Below, piece by piece: positions 46,104 to 56,618 of a stretch of DNA of 64,000 bases (the stretch's first letter is position 1; each line of letters starts with the position of its first letter). The notes beneath the pieces are model-generated. The model made no database searches. It worked only from the letters and a program-made list of their open reading frames with translations, and was not told where the DNA came from. A program made the translations under genes and the position numbers. The DNA is from Arsukibacterium ikkense (GTDB lineage: Bacteria > Pseudomonadota > Gammaproteobacteria > Enterobacterales > Alteromonadaceae), in the NCBI RefSeq assembly GCF_000987775.1, contig NZ_LAHO01000009.1, positions 115,286 to 179,285 on the forward strand, given 5' to 3'.

Positions 46104-46832
46104 ATGAATATTCTTAAACTGGCGCTGGCAAGCAGCGTAATAATAAGCCTGGCAGGCTGTGGCGCCTTGCATACCTCTGTCGCCAAGCGCAATCTGGATG
46201 TGCAAACCAAGATGACCTCCAGTATCTTTCTTGATCCGGTAGAGCCTGCGCAGCGCACCATTTTTGTTGATGTGCGCAATACCTCTGATAAACCCGAATT
46301 TGATATTAAGCCACAGGTGGTGGCTAATCTGCGGGCCAAAGGTTATCAGGTTATCGATAGCCCGGGCCAGGCACATTACTGGTTACAAGCCAATGTACTG
46401 CAGGTAGGGCGGACCAACGGCCGTGATGCCAACCGTGCCTTTGCTGCAGGCCCTGGTATGGCAGGTGGTGCGGTAACCGGTTATGCCATTCACCGGGCGA
46501 CCGGCGGCTCTGGTGCTGCAGGCTTAGGGGCGGCAGTGGCTGGCGCAGCGGCCGGTACTATTGTTGATGCCCTGGTAGAGGACGTGTATTACACGGCTAT
46601 TACCGACATTCAGATAATGGAGCGCTTTGGCGGCACGGTGAGCGAGCGCTCAGAACATCAGCTGTTGCAAGGCGATAGCGGTAGCACCAGCTCCAGCTAT
46701 CAGCGTCAGACCGATATGCGCAAATACCAAAGCCGGGTAATGAGTTATGCCAATCAGGCGAATTTAAAGTGGCCTGAAGCGGCTCCGCAGCTTACTGATG
46801 GCGTAGCGCGCTCACTGGCCGGGTTGTTCTAA
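46104..46832 (+). CDS. TraT-like outer-membrane lipoprotein
   Basis: A 242-residue lipoprotein. The lipobox ISLAGC places the lipidated cysteine at 19. The whole chain aligns with plasmid TraT (surface exclusion / complement resistance): HTSVAKRNLDVQTKMTSSIF, FVDVRNTSD, LRAKGYQVIDSPGQAHYWLQ, VEDVYYTAITDIQIMERFG, KYQSRVMSYANQANLKW. A glycine/alanine-rich central stretch (~125-155) equals the membrane-interacting segment of TraT. No tra gene or plasmid feature is nearby, so it is a chromosomal form of unknown purpose. It directly abuts a second, diverged copy. Confidence 0.88.
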   Translation: MNILKLALASSVIISLAGCGALHTSVAKRNLDVQTKMTSSIFLDPVEPAQRTIFVDVRNTSDKPEFDIKPQVVANLRAKGYQVIDSPGQAHYWLQANVLQVGRTNGRDANRAFAAGPGMAGGAVTGYAIHRATGGSGAAGLGAAVAGAAAGTIVDALVEDVYYTAITDIQIMERFGGTVSERSEHQLLQGDSGSTSSSYQRQTDMRKYQSRVMSYANQANLKWPEAAPQLTDGVARSLAGLF

Positions 46833-47651
46833 ATGCGCTTGCTAATATGTATGCTGGTGCTGCTGCCATTAAGCGGGTGTATGGCACTGCATACGTCAGT
46901 GGCTAAGGGCAAGCTCGATGTGCAAACCCGGATGAGTGAGACTATTTATCTTGATCCGGTAGAGCCCGAACTTCGCACCATTTTTATTGATATTCGCCAG
47001 ACGGCGGCTGAGTACCAGTTGCCACTGGCTGACGACGTACGAGCACTGTTGCTAAGCAGGGGCTATCAGCTGGTTGACTCGCCGCAGCAAGCGCAGTACT
47101 GGTTGCAGGTGAATGTGCGTACGGTATTAAAAGAGCGGCCAGAAGTGGTGCTGGCCAGTGGCGAATACAATATGAGCCCGGAGCAAATTCATCAGCTGTT
47201 GTATCCGGGGATTGCCTTGCCTGAACCTGAGCCTGAACGGATGGCGTCGCAGCGCCGGGCCAGTAATGTGGCGGTATATGCCGATGCCACTTACGGTACT
47301 AATATTGATGGTAAAGATATTGCCAGAGCCTTAGTAGTGCTGGCCGCCTGGGCCGGGGCTGAATATGTTGGCAACCAGCTGGTGCAGGATAAATACTACA
47401 CCATGCTGACTGATATTCAGTTGGCAGAGCGGATTGCCCCTGACAGTATTGGCATGGTGCAGGAAAGCAGCAGGCAGCAGTTAAAGCAGGGTGATAGTGG
47501 CAATATTGAACTGTTGTGGGAACTGGCGACCGATAGGCGCAAGTACCAGGTAAAAGTGGTGAGTTTTGCCAATAAAGCTAACCTGAGCTGGAGCGACGCT
47601 GAACAACCGCTGCATCAGGGTTTATTGCGCTCGTTAGCCGGTATTTTTTAA
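46833..47651 (+). CDS. Second, diverged TraT-like lipoprotein
   Basis: A 272-residue lipoprotein (lipobox PLSGC, Cys16) beginning on the base after the stop of the first TraT-like gene. Conserved parts include ALHTSVAKGKLDVQTRMSE, YLDPVEPELRTIFIDIRQ, DKYYTMLTDIQLAERIAP and RKYQVKVVSFANKANLSW. The glycine-rich centre of the first copy is replaced by a charged/proline-rich stretch (~95-145) and a shorter alanine-rich helix. The pair looks like an old tandem duplication with specialisation. Confidence 0.85.
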   Translation: MRLLICMLVLLPLSGCMALHTSVAKGKLDVQTRMSETIYLDPVEPELRTIFIDIRQTAAEYQLPLADDVRALLLSRGYQLVDSPQQAQYWLQVNVRTVLKERPEVVLASGEYNMSPEQIHQLLYPGIALPEPEPERMASQRRASNVAVYADATYGTNIDGKDIARALVVLAAWAGAEYVGNQLVQDKYYTMLTDIQLAERIAPDSIGMVQESSRQQLKQGDSGNIELLWELATDRRKYQVKVVSFANKANLSWSDAEQPLHQGLLRSLAGIF

Positions 47652-47698
47652 TGACTAATCTTTTAACAGATAGCCTTTACTAAAGAGCGCCGCAGCCT

Positions 47699-48277
47699 AT
47701 GCCAGATAGCGCCAGCCCCCATACCTCAGCTAATGTACAACAGGCATTGCAGGAGCCGGTAGAGATAGTGGAATGGTCTGCTGCCTGGGCAGAGTCTTTT
47801 TTGCAGGAAAAACAGCAGTGGCAACAGTTGCTGGGCAGCGCCGCCGGCCGGATTGAACACTTTGGCAGTACCGCTATCGCCGGCATGCCCGCCAAACCCA
47901 TTATAGATATGTTAATCGAGGTACCCAGCTTAAGCTGGGTGCGCGATACTCTGGCCGCTCAGCTTGTGCCACGAGGTTATCAGCTGTTCTGGCGGGCCAG
48001 CACGCCCGGCGACACTGATGTCGCTTATGCCTGGTTTATTAAACGCGACAGCCATGGCCGGCGTACGCATCATCTGCATATGCTATTGCCTGATTCAGCA
48101 GACTGGCAGAAGTTGCAGTTTCGCGATTACCTGCAAGCGAACCCCGCAGCGGCAAACGCCTATGCCACATTCAAGCGCGACGCTGCCAGTAAGTTTGCCA
48201 ATGATCGAAAGGCATACAACGCCGCCAAAGACGCCTTTATCAGGCCCATAATGCAACAGCTGGCTTTAAGCAGTTAA
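47699..48277 (+). CDS. GrpB family (UPF0157) nucleotidyltransferase-like protein
   Basis: A 192-residue protein. The core RIEHFGSTAIAGMPAKPIID contains the GS and D positions of the nucleotidyltransferase fold and is diagnostic of the GrpB family; later AWFIKRDSHGRRTHHLHML and FRDYLQANPAAANAYATFKR fit. Biochemical function is unestablished for the family. It follows the TraT-like genes by 47 bases. Confidence 0.88.
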   Translation: MPDSASPHTSANVQQALQEPVEIVEWSAAWAESFLQEKQQWQQLLGSAAGRIEHFGSTAIAGMPAKPIIDMLIEVPSLSWVRDTLAAQLVPRGYQLFWRASTPGDTDVAYAWFIKRDSHGRRTHHLHMLLPDSADWQKLQFRDYLQANPAAANAYATFKRDAASKFANDRKAYNAAKDAFIRPIMQQLALSS

Positions 48278-48284
48278 GCCTGTG

Positions 48285-49028
48285 TTATTTCCAATACTGC
48301 TCTACGGTGATATTACCCGGGGTGCGGCGCAGGTTTTTGGTTAAGCCCATACTTTCCAGTACCGCTTTGGTGTCGGTGATCATTTGCGGGTTACCACAGA
48401 GCATTACCTGCGATTTGGGGTTTAGCAGCTGGCCGCAGTGTTGTTGCAACTGATGACTGACAATTAAGTTTGGGATGCGGTCTTGCAAGGCGCCAGGGTG
48501 GGGCTCGCGGGTGACGATGGGTTGATAGTGCAAATGCCCCGGGTGCTGCGCGACAAAGCCCTCAATCAATTCTTTATAGGCTAAATCGGCGGCGCTGCTG
48601 ACACTGTGCACCAGTATAATATGGGCAAAGCGCTGGTAGGGTTCATCGGTGGCCAGCATCGACAAATAGGGGCCTATACCGGTGCCGGTGGCGATAAGCC
48701 ATAAATTGTCGCCGTCGGGTACTTCATCCAGAATAAAAAAGCCACTGGCCGGCTGGCTGATGCCCAGGGTATCGCCAGGCGTCAGCTGCTGCAGTAACGG
48801 CGATAACAAACCATCGGCCACGGTGCTGACTAAAAATTCCTGGTATTCACTGCTCGGTGGGTTAACCAGCGAGTAAGCCCGTTGGATCCGGCCTTGTGGG
48901 CCATCAACTGCCAGCCGCACAAACTGGCCGGCAATAAAGGGTAGCGGCCCGGTTTTGGCTTTAATGCTGAATAAGTTGCTGGTCCAGTAAATGGTTTCAG
49001 AAACCGTTGCATTTAACCATTGCGCCAT
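48285..49028 (-). CDS. fpr: Ferredoxin/flavodoxin-NADP+ reductase
   Basis: A 247-residue Fpr-type flavoprotein. FAD binding: QRAYSLVNPPSSEYQEF; NADP binding: ATGTGIGPYLSML and VMLCGNPQMI; the C-terminus VEQYWK is typical of the bacterial Fpr subclass. It equilibrates electrons between NADPH and ferredoxin or flavodoxin, for biosynthesis and oxidative stress. It converges with the GrpB gene. Confidence 0.94.
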   Translation of the reverse strand: MAQWLNATVSETIYWTSNLFSIKAKTGPLPFIAGQFVRLAVDGPQGRIQRAYSLVNPPSSEYQEFLVSTVADGLLSPLLQQLTPGDTLGISQPASGFFILDEVPDGDNLWLIATGTGIGPYLSMLATDEPYQRFAHIILVHSVSSAADLAYKELIEGFVAQHPGHLHYQPIVTREPHPGALQDRIPNLIVSHQLQQHCGQLLNPKSQVMLCGNPQMITDTKAVLESMGLTKNLRRTPGNITVEQYWK

Positions 49029-49085
49029 TGCGTTCTCCGGTTTACTTTAATTTCATTAGCATAGCAGCTTAGCGCAGAGGGCGTT

Positions 49086-49424
49086 ATGGAAACAATCAGC
49101 TGGCAAGACTTTGCCAAAGTAGAATTAAGAGTCGGTACCATTATCGCGGTGGACGATTTTCCACAGGCCCGCAAACCGGCCTATAAACTACAACTGGATT
49201 TTGGCAGCGAAATTGGTATTAAAAAATCCAGTGCGCAGATAACCAGCCTGTATAGCAAAGAGCAATTACTGGGTAAGCAGGTGATGGCAGTGGTTAATTT
49301 CCCAGCCAAGCAAATTGGCCCAATTCAGTCGGAATGTTTAGTCACCGGCTTTGCCCGGGAAGACGGTGCTATAGTGCTGGTCACCGTAGATAGCCCGGTA
49401 CCGAATGGTGCTAAACTGGGCTAA
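49086..49424 (+). CDS. CsaA-like tRNA-binding domain protein
   Basis: A 112-residue OB-fold protein of the CsaA family. The opening [17 protein letters not shown] and the later [19 protein letters not shown] are diagnostic. Such proteins bind tRNA and, in Bacillus, were described as chaperone-like. It has 57 bases of spacing from the divergent fpr. Confidence 0.9.
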   Translation: METISWQDFAKVELRVGTIIAVDDFPQARKPAYKLQLDFGSEIGIKKSSAQITSLYSKEQLLGKQVMAVVNFPAKQIGPIQSECLVTGFAREDGAIVLVTVDSPVPNGAKLG

Positions 49425-49489
49425 GCATTTGGAACAAACAATCTACTGTCATAAATCTGCCTTAACGAAGTGTTATAACTGCGGCCGCC

Positions 49490-49972
49490 ATGAATAAATA
49501 CTTATACTTTCTTCGCCATGCTACTGCAGAAGTTATCCGGCCAAATCAGCTGGATATCGACCGTTGCCTGATTGAAAAAGGCCGTTTGCAGGCGCGGCGG
49601 GTTGCCGTGTTCTTAGGGCGACATAATATTGAGCCCGCTATAGTATTGAGCAGTCCTTATCCAAGAGCCATTCAGACCGCCGCAATAGTATGTAAAGAAG
49701 CTGAGCTTGCCCAAGCAAAAGAGCTGGACTGGCTGGCACTGGGCACCGACAGCCAATACGCTTTAGCGCAGTTACAGCAACAACTGTCAGTATTGCCGCA
49801 TCACACTATGCTGGTAGGGCATGAACCTGATTTTTCCAACTTGCTTGGCCAATTGCTGGGCAGTGTTCAGCCGGCCCTAAAAATTAAAAAAGCGTCACTT
49901 ACCTGTCTGGTTTACTGCGAAATTAGCAATAGCTTTCAGCTGGAATGGTCAATCCCGGCTAAATTTATGTAG
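49490..49972 (+). CDS. sixA: Phosphohistidine phosphatase SixA
   Basis: A 160-residue histidine phosphatase. The phosphoacceptor is H10 in FLRHATAE; SSPYPRAIQTAAIV and MLVGHEPDFSNLL complete the active site. In E. coli SixA dephosphorylates histidine-containing phosphocarriers of the nitrogen PTS. It is followed 33 bases later by a GGCT-like gene and may share its transcript. Confidence 0.92.
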   Translation: MNKYLYFLRHATAEVIRPNQLDIDRCLIEKGRLQARRVAVFLGRHNIEPAIVLSSPYPRAIQTAAIVCKEAELAQAKELDWLALGTDSQYALAQLQQQLSVLPHHTMLVGHEPDFSNLLGQLLGSVQPALKIKKASLTCLVYCEISNSFQLEWSIPAKFM

Positions 49973-50005
49973 AATTAGCGGTTACTGCTTAACCAGGTTT
50001 TGTTT

Positions 50006-50524
50006 ATGCCAGAATATTTATTTGTGTACGGTACGCTTCGTCAACACGCCCTGCGCCGCGCCGCCGGCAATTTCTGCTATCAGTTACTGCAGCAGCATGC
50101 CAGCCTGGTCGGGCAGGGCCACTTGCAGGCCAAACTGCATCTGGTCGATTATTACCCCGGTGCAGTGCCAGGTGACGACCCCGCCTGGCAGGTTATGGGT
50201 GAGGTGTATCAGCTACCGCAAGCAACAAATTTACTAGCAGAGCTGGATGCCTATGAACAATGCGGCCCCGGCTTTGCATCCCCCAGTGAGTACCTGCGGC
50301 TTCAACAACAAATCACCCTGCATAATGGCGACATCGTTACCGCCTGGGTTTATGTCTATAACCACTCAACGGAAAGCCTGCAGCAGATTTTGTCTGGTGA
50401 TTTTTTGCAAGAACGGGCAGCGATACTTGAAGGTATTGCCCGCGGTGAGCAAGCGCTAGGCGCAGGTAACGTAATCAGCCATAAAGATGCCAAGGCGAAA
50501 ATGGCGAAATGGCTGAAGAAATAA
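50006..50524 (+). CDS. Gamma-glutamylcyclotransferase-like (AIG2) protein
   Basis: A 172-residue protein starting at ATG 50006 (an in-frame TTG at 50000 is less likely). LFVYGTLRQ at the start is the substrate loop; an acidic residue in LDAYEQCGPGFASPSEYLR is the likely catalytic one. The fold converts gamma-glutamylamines or related compounds to pyroglutamate, but bacterial substrates are mostly unknown. It ends at a strong terminator. Confidence 0.85.
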   Translation: MPEYLFVYGTLRQHALRRAAGNFCYQLLQQHASLVGQGHLQAKLHLVDYYPGAVPGDDPAWQVMGEVYQLPQATNLLAELDAYEQCGPGFASPSEYLRLQQQITLHNGDIVTAWVYVYNHSTESLQQILSGDFLQERAAILEGIARGEQALGAGNVISHKDAKAKMAKWLKK

Positions 50525-50543
50525 GTACAGCTATGCAAAACTC

Positions 50544-50569
50544 AAAAGGCCGCAGCGCGGCCTTTTTGT
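50544..50569 (+). terminator. Terminator after the GGCT-like gene
   Basis: A perfect stem AAAAGGCCGC / GCGGCCTTTT with loop AGC and T run; the A run makes it usable from the converging purH side too. Confidence 0.88.
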
Positions 50570-50619
50570 TACGAGTAAAGCAAATACTTAGTAGCGCTAT
50601 CGCTTAATGGCGCCAGTTT

Positions 50620-52206
50620 TTAATGTCTAAAGTGCCTTACACCGGTAAATACCATGGCCATACCGTGCTCGTCTGCGGCGGCGATCACTTCAGCGTCGCG
50701 CATTGAGCCACCTGGCTGGATTACTGCGGTAATGCCAGCGGCAGCGGCAGCGTCGATACCGTCACGGAACGGGAAGAACGCATCTGAGGCCATTACTGAG
50801 CCTGTTACTTCCAGGTTCTCGTCTGCCGCCTTAATACCGGCGATTTTCGCGCTGTATACCCGGCTCATCTGGCCGGCGCCGACGCCGATGGTCATGCTGT
50901 CTTTTACATAAACGATAGCGTTGGATTTTACAAACTTAGCTACCTTCCAGCAGAACAGTAAATCTGTTAACTCTTGTTCGGTCGGCTGGCGCTTGGTGAC
51001 GACTTTTAAGTCCGCGGCAGACACTTTGGCCTGGTCGCGGTCTTGCAGCAGCATGCCGCCATTTACTTGCTTGATATCCAGCGCCGGTGTAGCAGCGCTG
51101 AATTCACCACAGACTAATAACCGCACATTCGGCTTGGTGCCTACTACGGCAACGGCCGCAACAGTAGCAGAAGGCGCAATAATTACTTCCACAAACTGGC
51201 GGCTAACGATTTCTTGCGCTGTGGTTTCATCTAACTCGCGGTTAAAGGCGATAATACCGCCAAAGGCCGAAGTAGGGTCGGTCTGATAAGCACGGTTATA
51301 GGCGGCCAGAATCGAATCACCAATAGCCACGCCGCACGGGTTAGCGTGCTTGACGATAACGCAGGCTGGCTCGGCAAATTCTTTTACGCATTCCAGCGCC
51401 GCATCGGTATCGGCGATATTGTTATACGACAATGCCTTGCCTTGTAACTGGTTTGCGGTAGATACCGAGGCTTCAGTCGCGCCGTCCTGCACATAAAAGG
51501 CTGCGCTCTGGTGGCTGTTTTCGCCGTAACGTAAGTCTTGCTTCTTCACAAATTGGCTATTGAAGGTGCGCGGGAATTTAGTCGCTGGCTCGCTTGGTGT
51601 ATCGTAGGCCGGCAACATAGCGCCAAAGTAGTTGGCGATCATGCCATCGTACTGCGCGGTGTGCTCAAAGGCGCTGATCGCCAGGCTAAAGCGGGTCGCG
51701 TGCGTGGTAGCGCCGCCATTGGCCTGCATCTCGGCCAGTACCGTACCGTAGTCGTTGGCATTAACAATAATGGTCACATCTTTGTGGTTTTTCGCTGCCG
51801 CGCGCACCATAGTTGGGCCACCGATATCGATATTTTCTACCGCATCTTCCAGCGTACAGCCGCTCTTGGCGACGGTGCTGGCAAACGGATACAGGTTAAC
51901 CACCACCAAATCGATAGGACCTATATTGTTCGCCGCCATTACGCTTTCATCAACGCCGCGTCGGGCTAGAATACCGCCGTGAATTTTCGGGTGAAGGGTT
52001 TTTACCCGGCCGTCCATAATTTCCGGGTGGCCGGTGTAATCAGAAACTTCTGTTACCTGAATACCTTGCTCCGCTAACAGCTTAGCGGTACCACCGGTAG
52101 ATAAAATATCCACCTGCTGCGCTGCTAAGGCACGGGCAAATTCCACGATACCGGTTTTATCAGACACACTTAACAGTGCGCGGCGAATAGGGCGTAATGT
52201 TGTCAT
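50620..52206 (-). CDS. purH: Bifunctional AICAR transformylase / IMP cyclohydrolase
   Basis: A 528-residue enzyme for the last two steps of IMP synthesis. The N-terminal cyclohydrolase has [20 protein letters not shown] and [13 protein letters not shown]; the C-terminal transformylase has the catalytic [13 protein letters not shown] and the end [16 protein letters not shown]. Start at ATG 52206 (ribosome site [14 protein letters not shown]) rather than an upstream in-frame codon at 52254 that lies in the preceding terminator. It is downstream of fis, separated by two hairpins. Confidence 0.97.
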   Translation of the reverse strand: MTTLRPIRRALLSVSDKTGIVEFARALAAQQVDILSTGGTAKLLAEQGIQVTEVSDYTGHPEIMDGRVKTLHPKIHGGILARRGVDESVMAANNIGPIDLVVVNLYPFASTVAKSGCTLEDAVENIDIGGPTMVRAAAKNHKDVTIIVNANDYGTVLAEMQANGGATTHATRFSLAISAFEHTAQYDGMIANYFGAMLPAYDTPSEPATKFPRTFNSQFVKKQDLRYGENSHQSAAFYVQDGATEASVSTANQLQGKALSYNNIADTDAALECVKEFAEPACVIVKHANPCGVAIGDSILAAYNRAYQTDPTSAFGGIIAFNRELDETTAQEIVSRQFVEVIIAPSATVAAVAVVGTKPNVRLLVCGEFSAATPALDIKQVNGGMLLQDRDQAKVSAADLKVVTKRQPTEQELTDLLFCWKVAKFVKSNAIVYVKDSMTIGVGAGQMSRVYSAKIAGIKAADENLEVTGSVMASDAFFPFRDGIDAAAAAGITAVIQPGGSMRDAEVIAAADEHGMAMVFTGVRHFRH

Positions 52207-52254
52207 GCTTAAACTCTCTTGTCGCTTGCAGATATCAGATTTTAACTCAACCAA

Positions 52255-52277
52255 TAAAAAAGCACCCGAAGGTGCTT
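52255..52277 (-). terminator. Terminator after fis, with an adjacent GC hairpin
   Basis: On the minus strand a stem AAGCACC / GGTGCTT closes on a TTCG tetraloop and is followed by a T run. Just before it, at 52283-52298, is a GC-rich hairpin (CGAGGC / GCCTCG). They separate fis from purH. Confidence 0.85.
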
Positions 52278-52306
52278 AGTGGCGAGGCGGGCGCCTCGCG
52301 GTGGCA

Positions 52307-52597
52307 TTAACTCATGCCGTATTGTTTCAGCTTCTTGCGCAGCGTACCGCGGTTAATGCCCATCAGATTAGCGGCGCGGGTTTGGTTGCCGCGGGTGTAT
52401 TTCATCACCTCTTCCAGTAACGGCCGCTCTAACTCAGACAACACCAGTTCGTACAGGTCGTCAACATCCTGACCGTTTAACTGTTGCAGGTAGTTGGCAA
52501 CGGCTTTTTGTACCGCGTTGCTTAAAGCTTGTGGCTTTTCCTGGGTTTGAACATGGGCGTTAGTAATAAATGGCGAAGTAACGTTCGAATTAAACAT
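52307..52597 (-). CDS. fis: Nucleoid-associated protein Fis
   Basis: A 96-residue Fis. The C-terminal DNA-binding helix-turn-helix [20 protein letters not shown] is nearly invariant in gammaproteobacteria; the N-terminal beta-hairpin arm region follows MFNSNVTSP. It bends DNA and regulates rRNA and other growth-rate genes. It lies 17 bases after dusB, the conserved dusB-fis operon. Confidence 0.97.
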   Translation of the reverse strand: MFNSNVTSPFITNAHVQTQEKPQALSNAVQKAVANYLQQLNGQDVDDLYELVLSELERPLLEEVMKYTRGNQTRAANLMGINRGTLRKKLKQYGMS

Positions 52598-52614
52598 TGC
52601 TTTTCTCTTTTACG

Positions 52615-53589
52615 TTAGGTTGCTGCTAGTTGATAAAAATAGTCATTTAATGCCTCGAACTGGCGCTCAGCCAGCTCAATAGCATTGAATTCGCTGCGAA
52701 ACACACCCTGGGCATCATGCTCAGCTAAATACCAGCCAACGTGCTTGCGGGCGATCTTCGGCCCTAAATGCACACCGTATAACTGATGTAAGCCCTGCAC
52801 ATGCTCCAGCATGATTTGCTGCACTTCAGCGATAGCCGGTGCAGCCAGTTTTTCACCTGTTGCCAGGTAATGGGCCACTTCCCGGAAAATCCAGGGGCGC
52901 CCCTGTGCCGCACGGCCAATCATAATGGCGTCGGCACCGGTATAATCGAGCACAAACTGTGCTTTTTCCGGCGTAGTAATATCGCCATTGGCTATAACAG
53001 GTAGCGACACCGCCTGTTTAATGGCTTTAATGGTATCGTACTCGGCTTCGCCTTTGTACATGCAGGCCTTGGTGCGGCCATGCACTGCCAGCGCCTGTAT
53101 GCCATTGTGTTCTGCTAAACGGGCAATCTGCACCCCATTGCGGTGCTCTGGATCCCAGCCGGTGCGAATTTTCAGCGTTACCGGTACTGGTACTGCGTTA
53201 ACCACGGCGCGAATAATTTTTTCTACCAGCTCGGGGTATTGCAATAACGCCGAGCCTGCCAGTTTTTTATTCACTTTCTTGGCCGGGCAACCCATGTTGA
53301 TATCGATAATATCGGCACCGATCTCAACATTGTATTGCGCCGCTGCAGCCATTTGTTCTGGATCGCTACCGGCAATCTGCACCGAGCGAATACCCGACTC
53401 CTGACGATGACCCATCCGGTTTTGCGACTTTTCGCTTTGCCAGACCAGCGGATTGCTCGACAGCATTTCAGAGACAGCTAAAGCAGCTCCAAACCGCCGG
53501 CAAAGCTCTCGAAAAGTGTGATCTGTCACGCCAGCCATCGGCGCGCAAATAACCTTGTTCGCTAACTGATAAGGACCTATGCGCACCAT
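52615..53589 (-). CDS. dusB: tRNA-dihydrouridine synthase B
   Basis: A 324-residue FMN enzyme that reduces a D-loop uridine in tRNA. Start at ATG 53589 ([20 protein letters not shown]) by homology to E. coli DusB; an in-frame codon at 53649 would add a non-homologous tail. The active cysteine is in [22 protein letters not shown]-binding blocks include [30 protein letters not shown] and [16 protein letters not shown]. It is the first gene of the dusB-fis unit. Confidence 0.96.
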   Translation of the reverse strand: MVRIGPYQLANKVICAPMAGVTDHTFRELCRRFGAALAVSEMLSSNPLVWQSEKSQNRMGHRQESGIRSVQIAGSDPEQMAAAAQYNVEIGADIIDINMGCPAKKVNKKLAGSALLQYPELVEKIIRAVVNAVPVPVTLKIRTGWDPEHRNGVQIARLAEHNGIQALAVHGRTKACMYKGEAEYDTIKAIKQAVSLPVIANGDITTPEKAQFVLDYTGADAIMIGRAAQGRPWIFREVAHYLATGEKLAAPAIAEVQQIMLEHVQGLHQLYGVHLGPKIARKHVGWYLAEHDAQGVFRSEFNAIELAERQFEALNDYFYQLAAT

Positions 53590-53814
53590 GTAATCCAAGG
53601 CTCTACCCGTAAGGGGCGCTAAGTTTACGGATTTTTGCCAACAAAGCAAAGGTTATTATTTAAACAAAAGGCTAATTAATGTGGCCTTTGAGGGATTGAC
53701 ATTCGCTAAAAGGCTGAAAAGGCGTGTTTTCCTGTAACTGCCAACCCGTAAACAATGGCCTGCGCAAAAAGATAATTGTAAGGCTGTCTGTTTTGTCACC
53801 AGTGTGTTTGCCAG

Positions 53815-54699
53815 TTAACCGCCATTTTTACGTGCGCTTAAGCGTACCCATTCTTCTTGCTCAGCTACCGGCTCAAAGCTGAATTCATGCTGGTAGGCGG
53901 CCATGACACTTTGCGCCTGACTTTGCAAAATGCCTGATAACGCCAGCAGACCACCGGGTTTGACATAGGCGCTTATTACCTGGCTTAGCTCAGCCAGTGG
54001 CCCGGCCAGAATATTGGCCACCACCACATCGGCTTGCAAAAGCGGCTGGTCTTTCGGCAGGTACAGCTCTATCTGGCCACTAACGTTATTGCGCGCGGCA
54101 TTGGCAGTACTGGCTTCTATCGCCTGCGGGTCAATATCGATACCAACCACCCGTTTTGCGCCTAGTTTCAGTGCTGCTATGCCTAAAATACCGGAACCAC
54201 AGCCAAAATCGACCACGGTTTGCTCAGGTTGAATATGCTGATCCAGCCACTGCATGCATAAAGCGGTAGTGGGGTGGGTGCCGGTGCCAAACGCCAGGCC
54301 GGGGTCGAGCATCACGTTTACTGCAGTAGGGTCCGGAATATCGCGCCAGCTGGGGCATACCCATAAGCGCCTGCCAAATTTAATCGGATGAAAGTTGTCC
54401 ATCCACTCGCGTTCCCAGTCTTTGTCTTCCAGTTGTTCCAGTTTGTACTCGACGCCGTTTTTAAAAAAGGCCACTTTCTGTAATTGGCTTAACACCTTAT
54501 CCATCGGGTGCTCAGCGTCAAACAGGCCCACCACCACAGTGTTAGTCCAGTAAATCACTTCACCTGGCATCGGCTCGTATATCGGGGTGTCGTGCGCATC
54601 GACAAAACTCACCGCCTGGGCACCCCAGCCTTGCAGCATATCGCTGACTTGCTCAGCTTTATCTTCAGTGGTGTTAATACGTAATTGGATCCAGGGCAT
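53815..54699 (-). CDS. prmA: Ribosomal protein L11 methyltransferase
   Basis: A 294-residue SAM methyltransferase starting at ATG 54699 ([13 protein letters not shown], with GAGAG upstream). The substrate-binding N-terminal domain is followed by the SAM site [20 protein letters not shown] and the family motif [13 protein letters not shown]. It trimethylates lysines and the N-terminus of L11. It has its own promoter behind the accC terminator. Confidence 0.96.
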   Translation of the reverse strand: MPWIQLRINTTEDKAEQVSDMLQGWGAQAVSFVDAHDTPIYEPMPGEVIYWTNTVVVGLFDAEHPMDKVLSQLQKVAFFKNGVEYKLEQLEDKDWEREWMDNFHPIKFGRRLWVCPSWRDIPDPTAVNVMLDPGLAFGTGTHPTTALCMQWLDQHIQPEQTVVDFGCGSGILGIAALKLGAKRVVGIDIDPQAIEASTANAARNNVSGQIELYLPKDQPLLQADVVVANILAGPLAELSQVISAYVKPGGLLALSGILQSQAQSVMAAYQHEFSFEPVAEQEEWVRLSARKNGG

Positions 54700-54727
54700 G
54701 TTGGCTCTCTTGCAGCAATTTTGGCGC

Positions 54728-54736
54728 ATTATAGCA
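54728..54736 (-). promoter_or_regulatory. Extended -10 promoter of prmA
   Basis: TGCTATAAT followed by a GCGCC discriminator on the minus strand. It is identical over 14 bases to the one before tgt and partly overlaps the U tract of the accC terminator. Confidence 0.5.
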
Positions 54737-54759
54737 AAAAGGCCGCAATTGCGGCCTTT
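54736..54759 (-). terminator. Terminator after accC
   Basis: A stem AAAGGCCGC / GCGGCCTTT with loop AATT and, on the minus strand, a T run. Confidence 0.87.
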
Positions 54760-54778
54760 AATCTGGTTAAAGCTGGGC

Positions 54779-56122
54779 TTACTTCATATTCAGCTTTTTC
54801 TCAAGGTAATGAATATTAGTGCCGCCTTTGCAAAACTCAACATCGCGCATGATATCTTTATGCAGCGCAATATTGGTTTTAATGCCTTCTACCAGCAGTT
54901 CGTCCAGTGCATTACGCATGCGGGCGATAGCGATATCCCGGGTTTCACCGTAGGTGATCAGCTTACCGACCATTGAATCGTAGTTTGGCGGTACGGTGTA
55001 ATCAGCGTAAATATGCGAATCCCAACGCACACCATTACCACCGGCGGGGTGGAAACGGGTAATTTTCCCTGGCGAGGGCATAAAGGTCACCGGATCTTCA
55101 GCATTGATCCGACACTCCACCGCATGGCCACGAATGACGATGTCTTCCTGTTTCAGCGTTAACGGCATGCCAGAGGCAACCCGCAGCTGTTCTTTAATCA
55201 GGTCGACTCCGCTGATCATTTCGGTTACCGGGTGTTCCACCTGAATACGGGTGTTCATCTCAATAAAGAAAAATTCGCCGTTTTCAAACAAAAACTCGAA
55301 GGTACCGGCACCGCGATAATTCATCACTTTACAGGCATCGACACAACGGCCACCGATAAAGGCCCGCAACTCTGGTGTAATGCCCGGCGCTGGCGCTTCT
55401 TCCACTACTTTCTGGTGGCGGCGCTGCATAGAGCAGTCACGCTCACCTAAGTGAATAGCGTTGCCCTGGCCGTCGGCTAATACCTGAATTTCGATATGCC
55501 GTGGGTTTTCCAGGAATTTTTCCATGTACACCATATCGTTACCAAAGGCTGCTTTCGCTTCCGCTTTGGTCATCTCAATAGAATTAACCAGTTCTTCTTC
55601 GCTGCGTACCACCCGCATACCGCGGCCACCGCCACCGCCAGAGGCTTTAACGATAATGGGGTAGCCAATGCGCTTGGCAATGACTTTATTGGTGGCCGGG
55701 TCATCACCTACCGCACCGTCAGAGCCCGGTACGCAGGGTACACCGGCTTTTTTCATCGCTTCAATAGCGCAGACTTTATCGCCCATTAAGCGGATAGAAT
55801 CCGGGTGTGGGCCAATAAACACCAGGCCGCTTTCTTCTACCTGCTGGGCAAAGTCAGCCCGCTCGGCTAAAAAACCGTAACCCGGGTGGATCGCCTGGGC
55901 ATTGGTGACTTCAGCTGCCGCTATTAACGCCGGAATATTTAAATAACTTTGTGGTGACGGCGCCGGGCCAATACAAATGGTTTCGTCGGCCAGCAGCACG
56001 TGCTTTAAGTTACGGTCGATGGTGGAGTGCACCGCCACCGTTTTGATCCCGAGTTCTTTGCAGGCGCGTAAAATACGCAACGCAATCTCTCCCCGGTTGG
56101 CAATAAGTACTTTTTCTAGCAT
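54779..56122 (-). CDS. accC: Acetyl-CoA carboxylase, biotin carboxylase subunit
   Basis: A 447-residue ATP-grasp enzyme that carboxylates the biotin of AccB. It has [17 protein letters not shown] at the start, the glycine-rich ATP loop [34 protein letters not shown] and [16 protein letters not shown]. It follows accB by 16 bases. Confidence 0.98.
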   Translation of the reverse strand: MLEKVLIANRGEIALRILRACKELGIKTVAVHSTIDRNLKHVLLADETICIGPAPSPQSYLNIPALIAAAEVTNAQAIHPGYGFLAERADFAQQVEESGLVFIGPHPDSIRLMGDKVCAIEAMKKAGVPCVPGSDGAVGDDPATNKVIAKRIGYPIIVKASGGGGGRGMRVVRSEEELVNSIEMTKAEAKAAFGNDMVYMEKFLENPRHIEIQVLADGQGNAIHLGERDCSMQRRHQKVVEEAPAPGITPELRAFIGGRCVDACKVMNYRGAGTFEFLFENGEFFFIEMNTRIQVEHPVTEMISGVDLIKEQLRVASGMPLTLKQEDIVIRGHAVECRINAEDPVTFMPSPGKITRFHPAGGNGVRWDSHIYADYTVPPNYDSMVGKLITYGETRDIAIARMRNALDELLVEGIKTNIALHKDIMRDVEFCKGGTNIHYLEKKLNMK

Positions 56123-56138
56123 CGGTCAGCCTTTTGGG

Positions 56139-56594
56139 TTATTCGAGAATAAATAACGGCTGATCAAATTCGACCGGGTCGCCGTTTTCAACCAGAATTT
56201 CTTTTACCACGCCTGCTTTGTCAGACTGGATCTGATTCATCATCTTCATGGCTTCAACAATACACAGGGTATCACCTACTTTAACTGTCTGGCCCACTTC
56301 AACAAAGGCTTTAGAGGTAGGCGAAGCTGCCCGGTAGAACGAACCAACCATTGGTGATTTAACAACCTGGCCAGTAAAAGCAGCTTTAACGGGCTCAGCG
56401 GTCACTGCCGGTGCTGCTGGCGCCTGCGCCTGCATCGGCGGCTGAGCATAGTGCATTTGTGGCATTGGCGCATATTGCGGCGCCGGGCTGTGCCGGCTTA
56501 TCCGTACAGACTCTTCACCCTCGGTTATTTCCAGCTCAGAAATGCCTGACTCTTCGAGCAATTCGATCAATTTTTTAATTTTTCTAATATCCAT
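56139..56594 (-). CDS. accB: Acetyl-CoA carboxylase, biotin carboxyl carrier protein
   Basis: A 151-residue BCCP. An N-terminal helix ([18 protein letters not shown]) is followed by a Pro/Ala/Gln linker (~40-70) and the biotinyl domain with K117 in [10 protein letters not shown] as the biotin site. It forms the accBC pair for fatty-acid synthesis and lies 24 bases after aroQ. Confidence 0.98.
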   Translation of the reverse strand: MDIRKIKKLIELLEESGISELEITEGEESVRISRHSPAPQYAPMPQMHYAQPPMQAQAPAAPAVTAEPVKAAFTGQVVKSPMVGSFYRAASPTSKAFVEVGQTVKVGDTLCIVEAMKMMNQIQSDKAGVVKEILVENGDPVEFDQPLFILE

Positions 56595-56618
56595 GTCTGT
56601 CGCCTGATGTTAGTTAAT

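Noticed and set aside
50620..52254. PurH starting at 52254
   Set aside because: The extra 16 residues lie over the terminator between fis and purH and do not match PurH; ATG 52206 has a good ribosome site.
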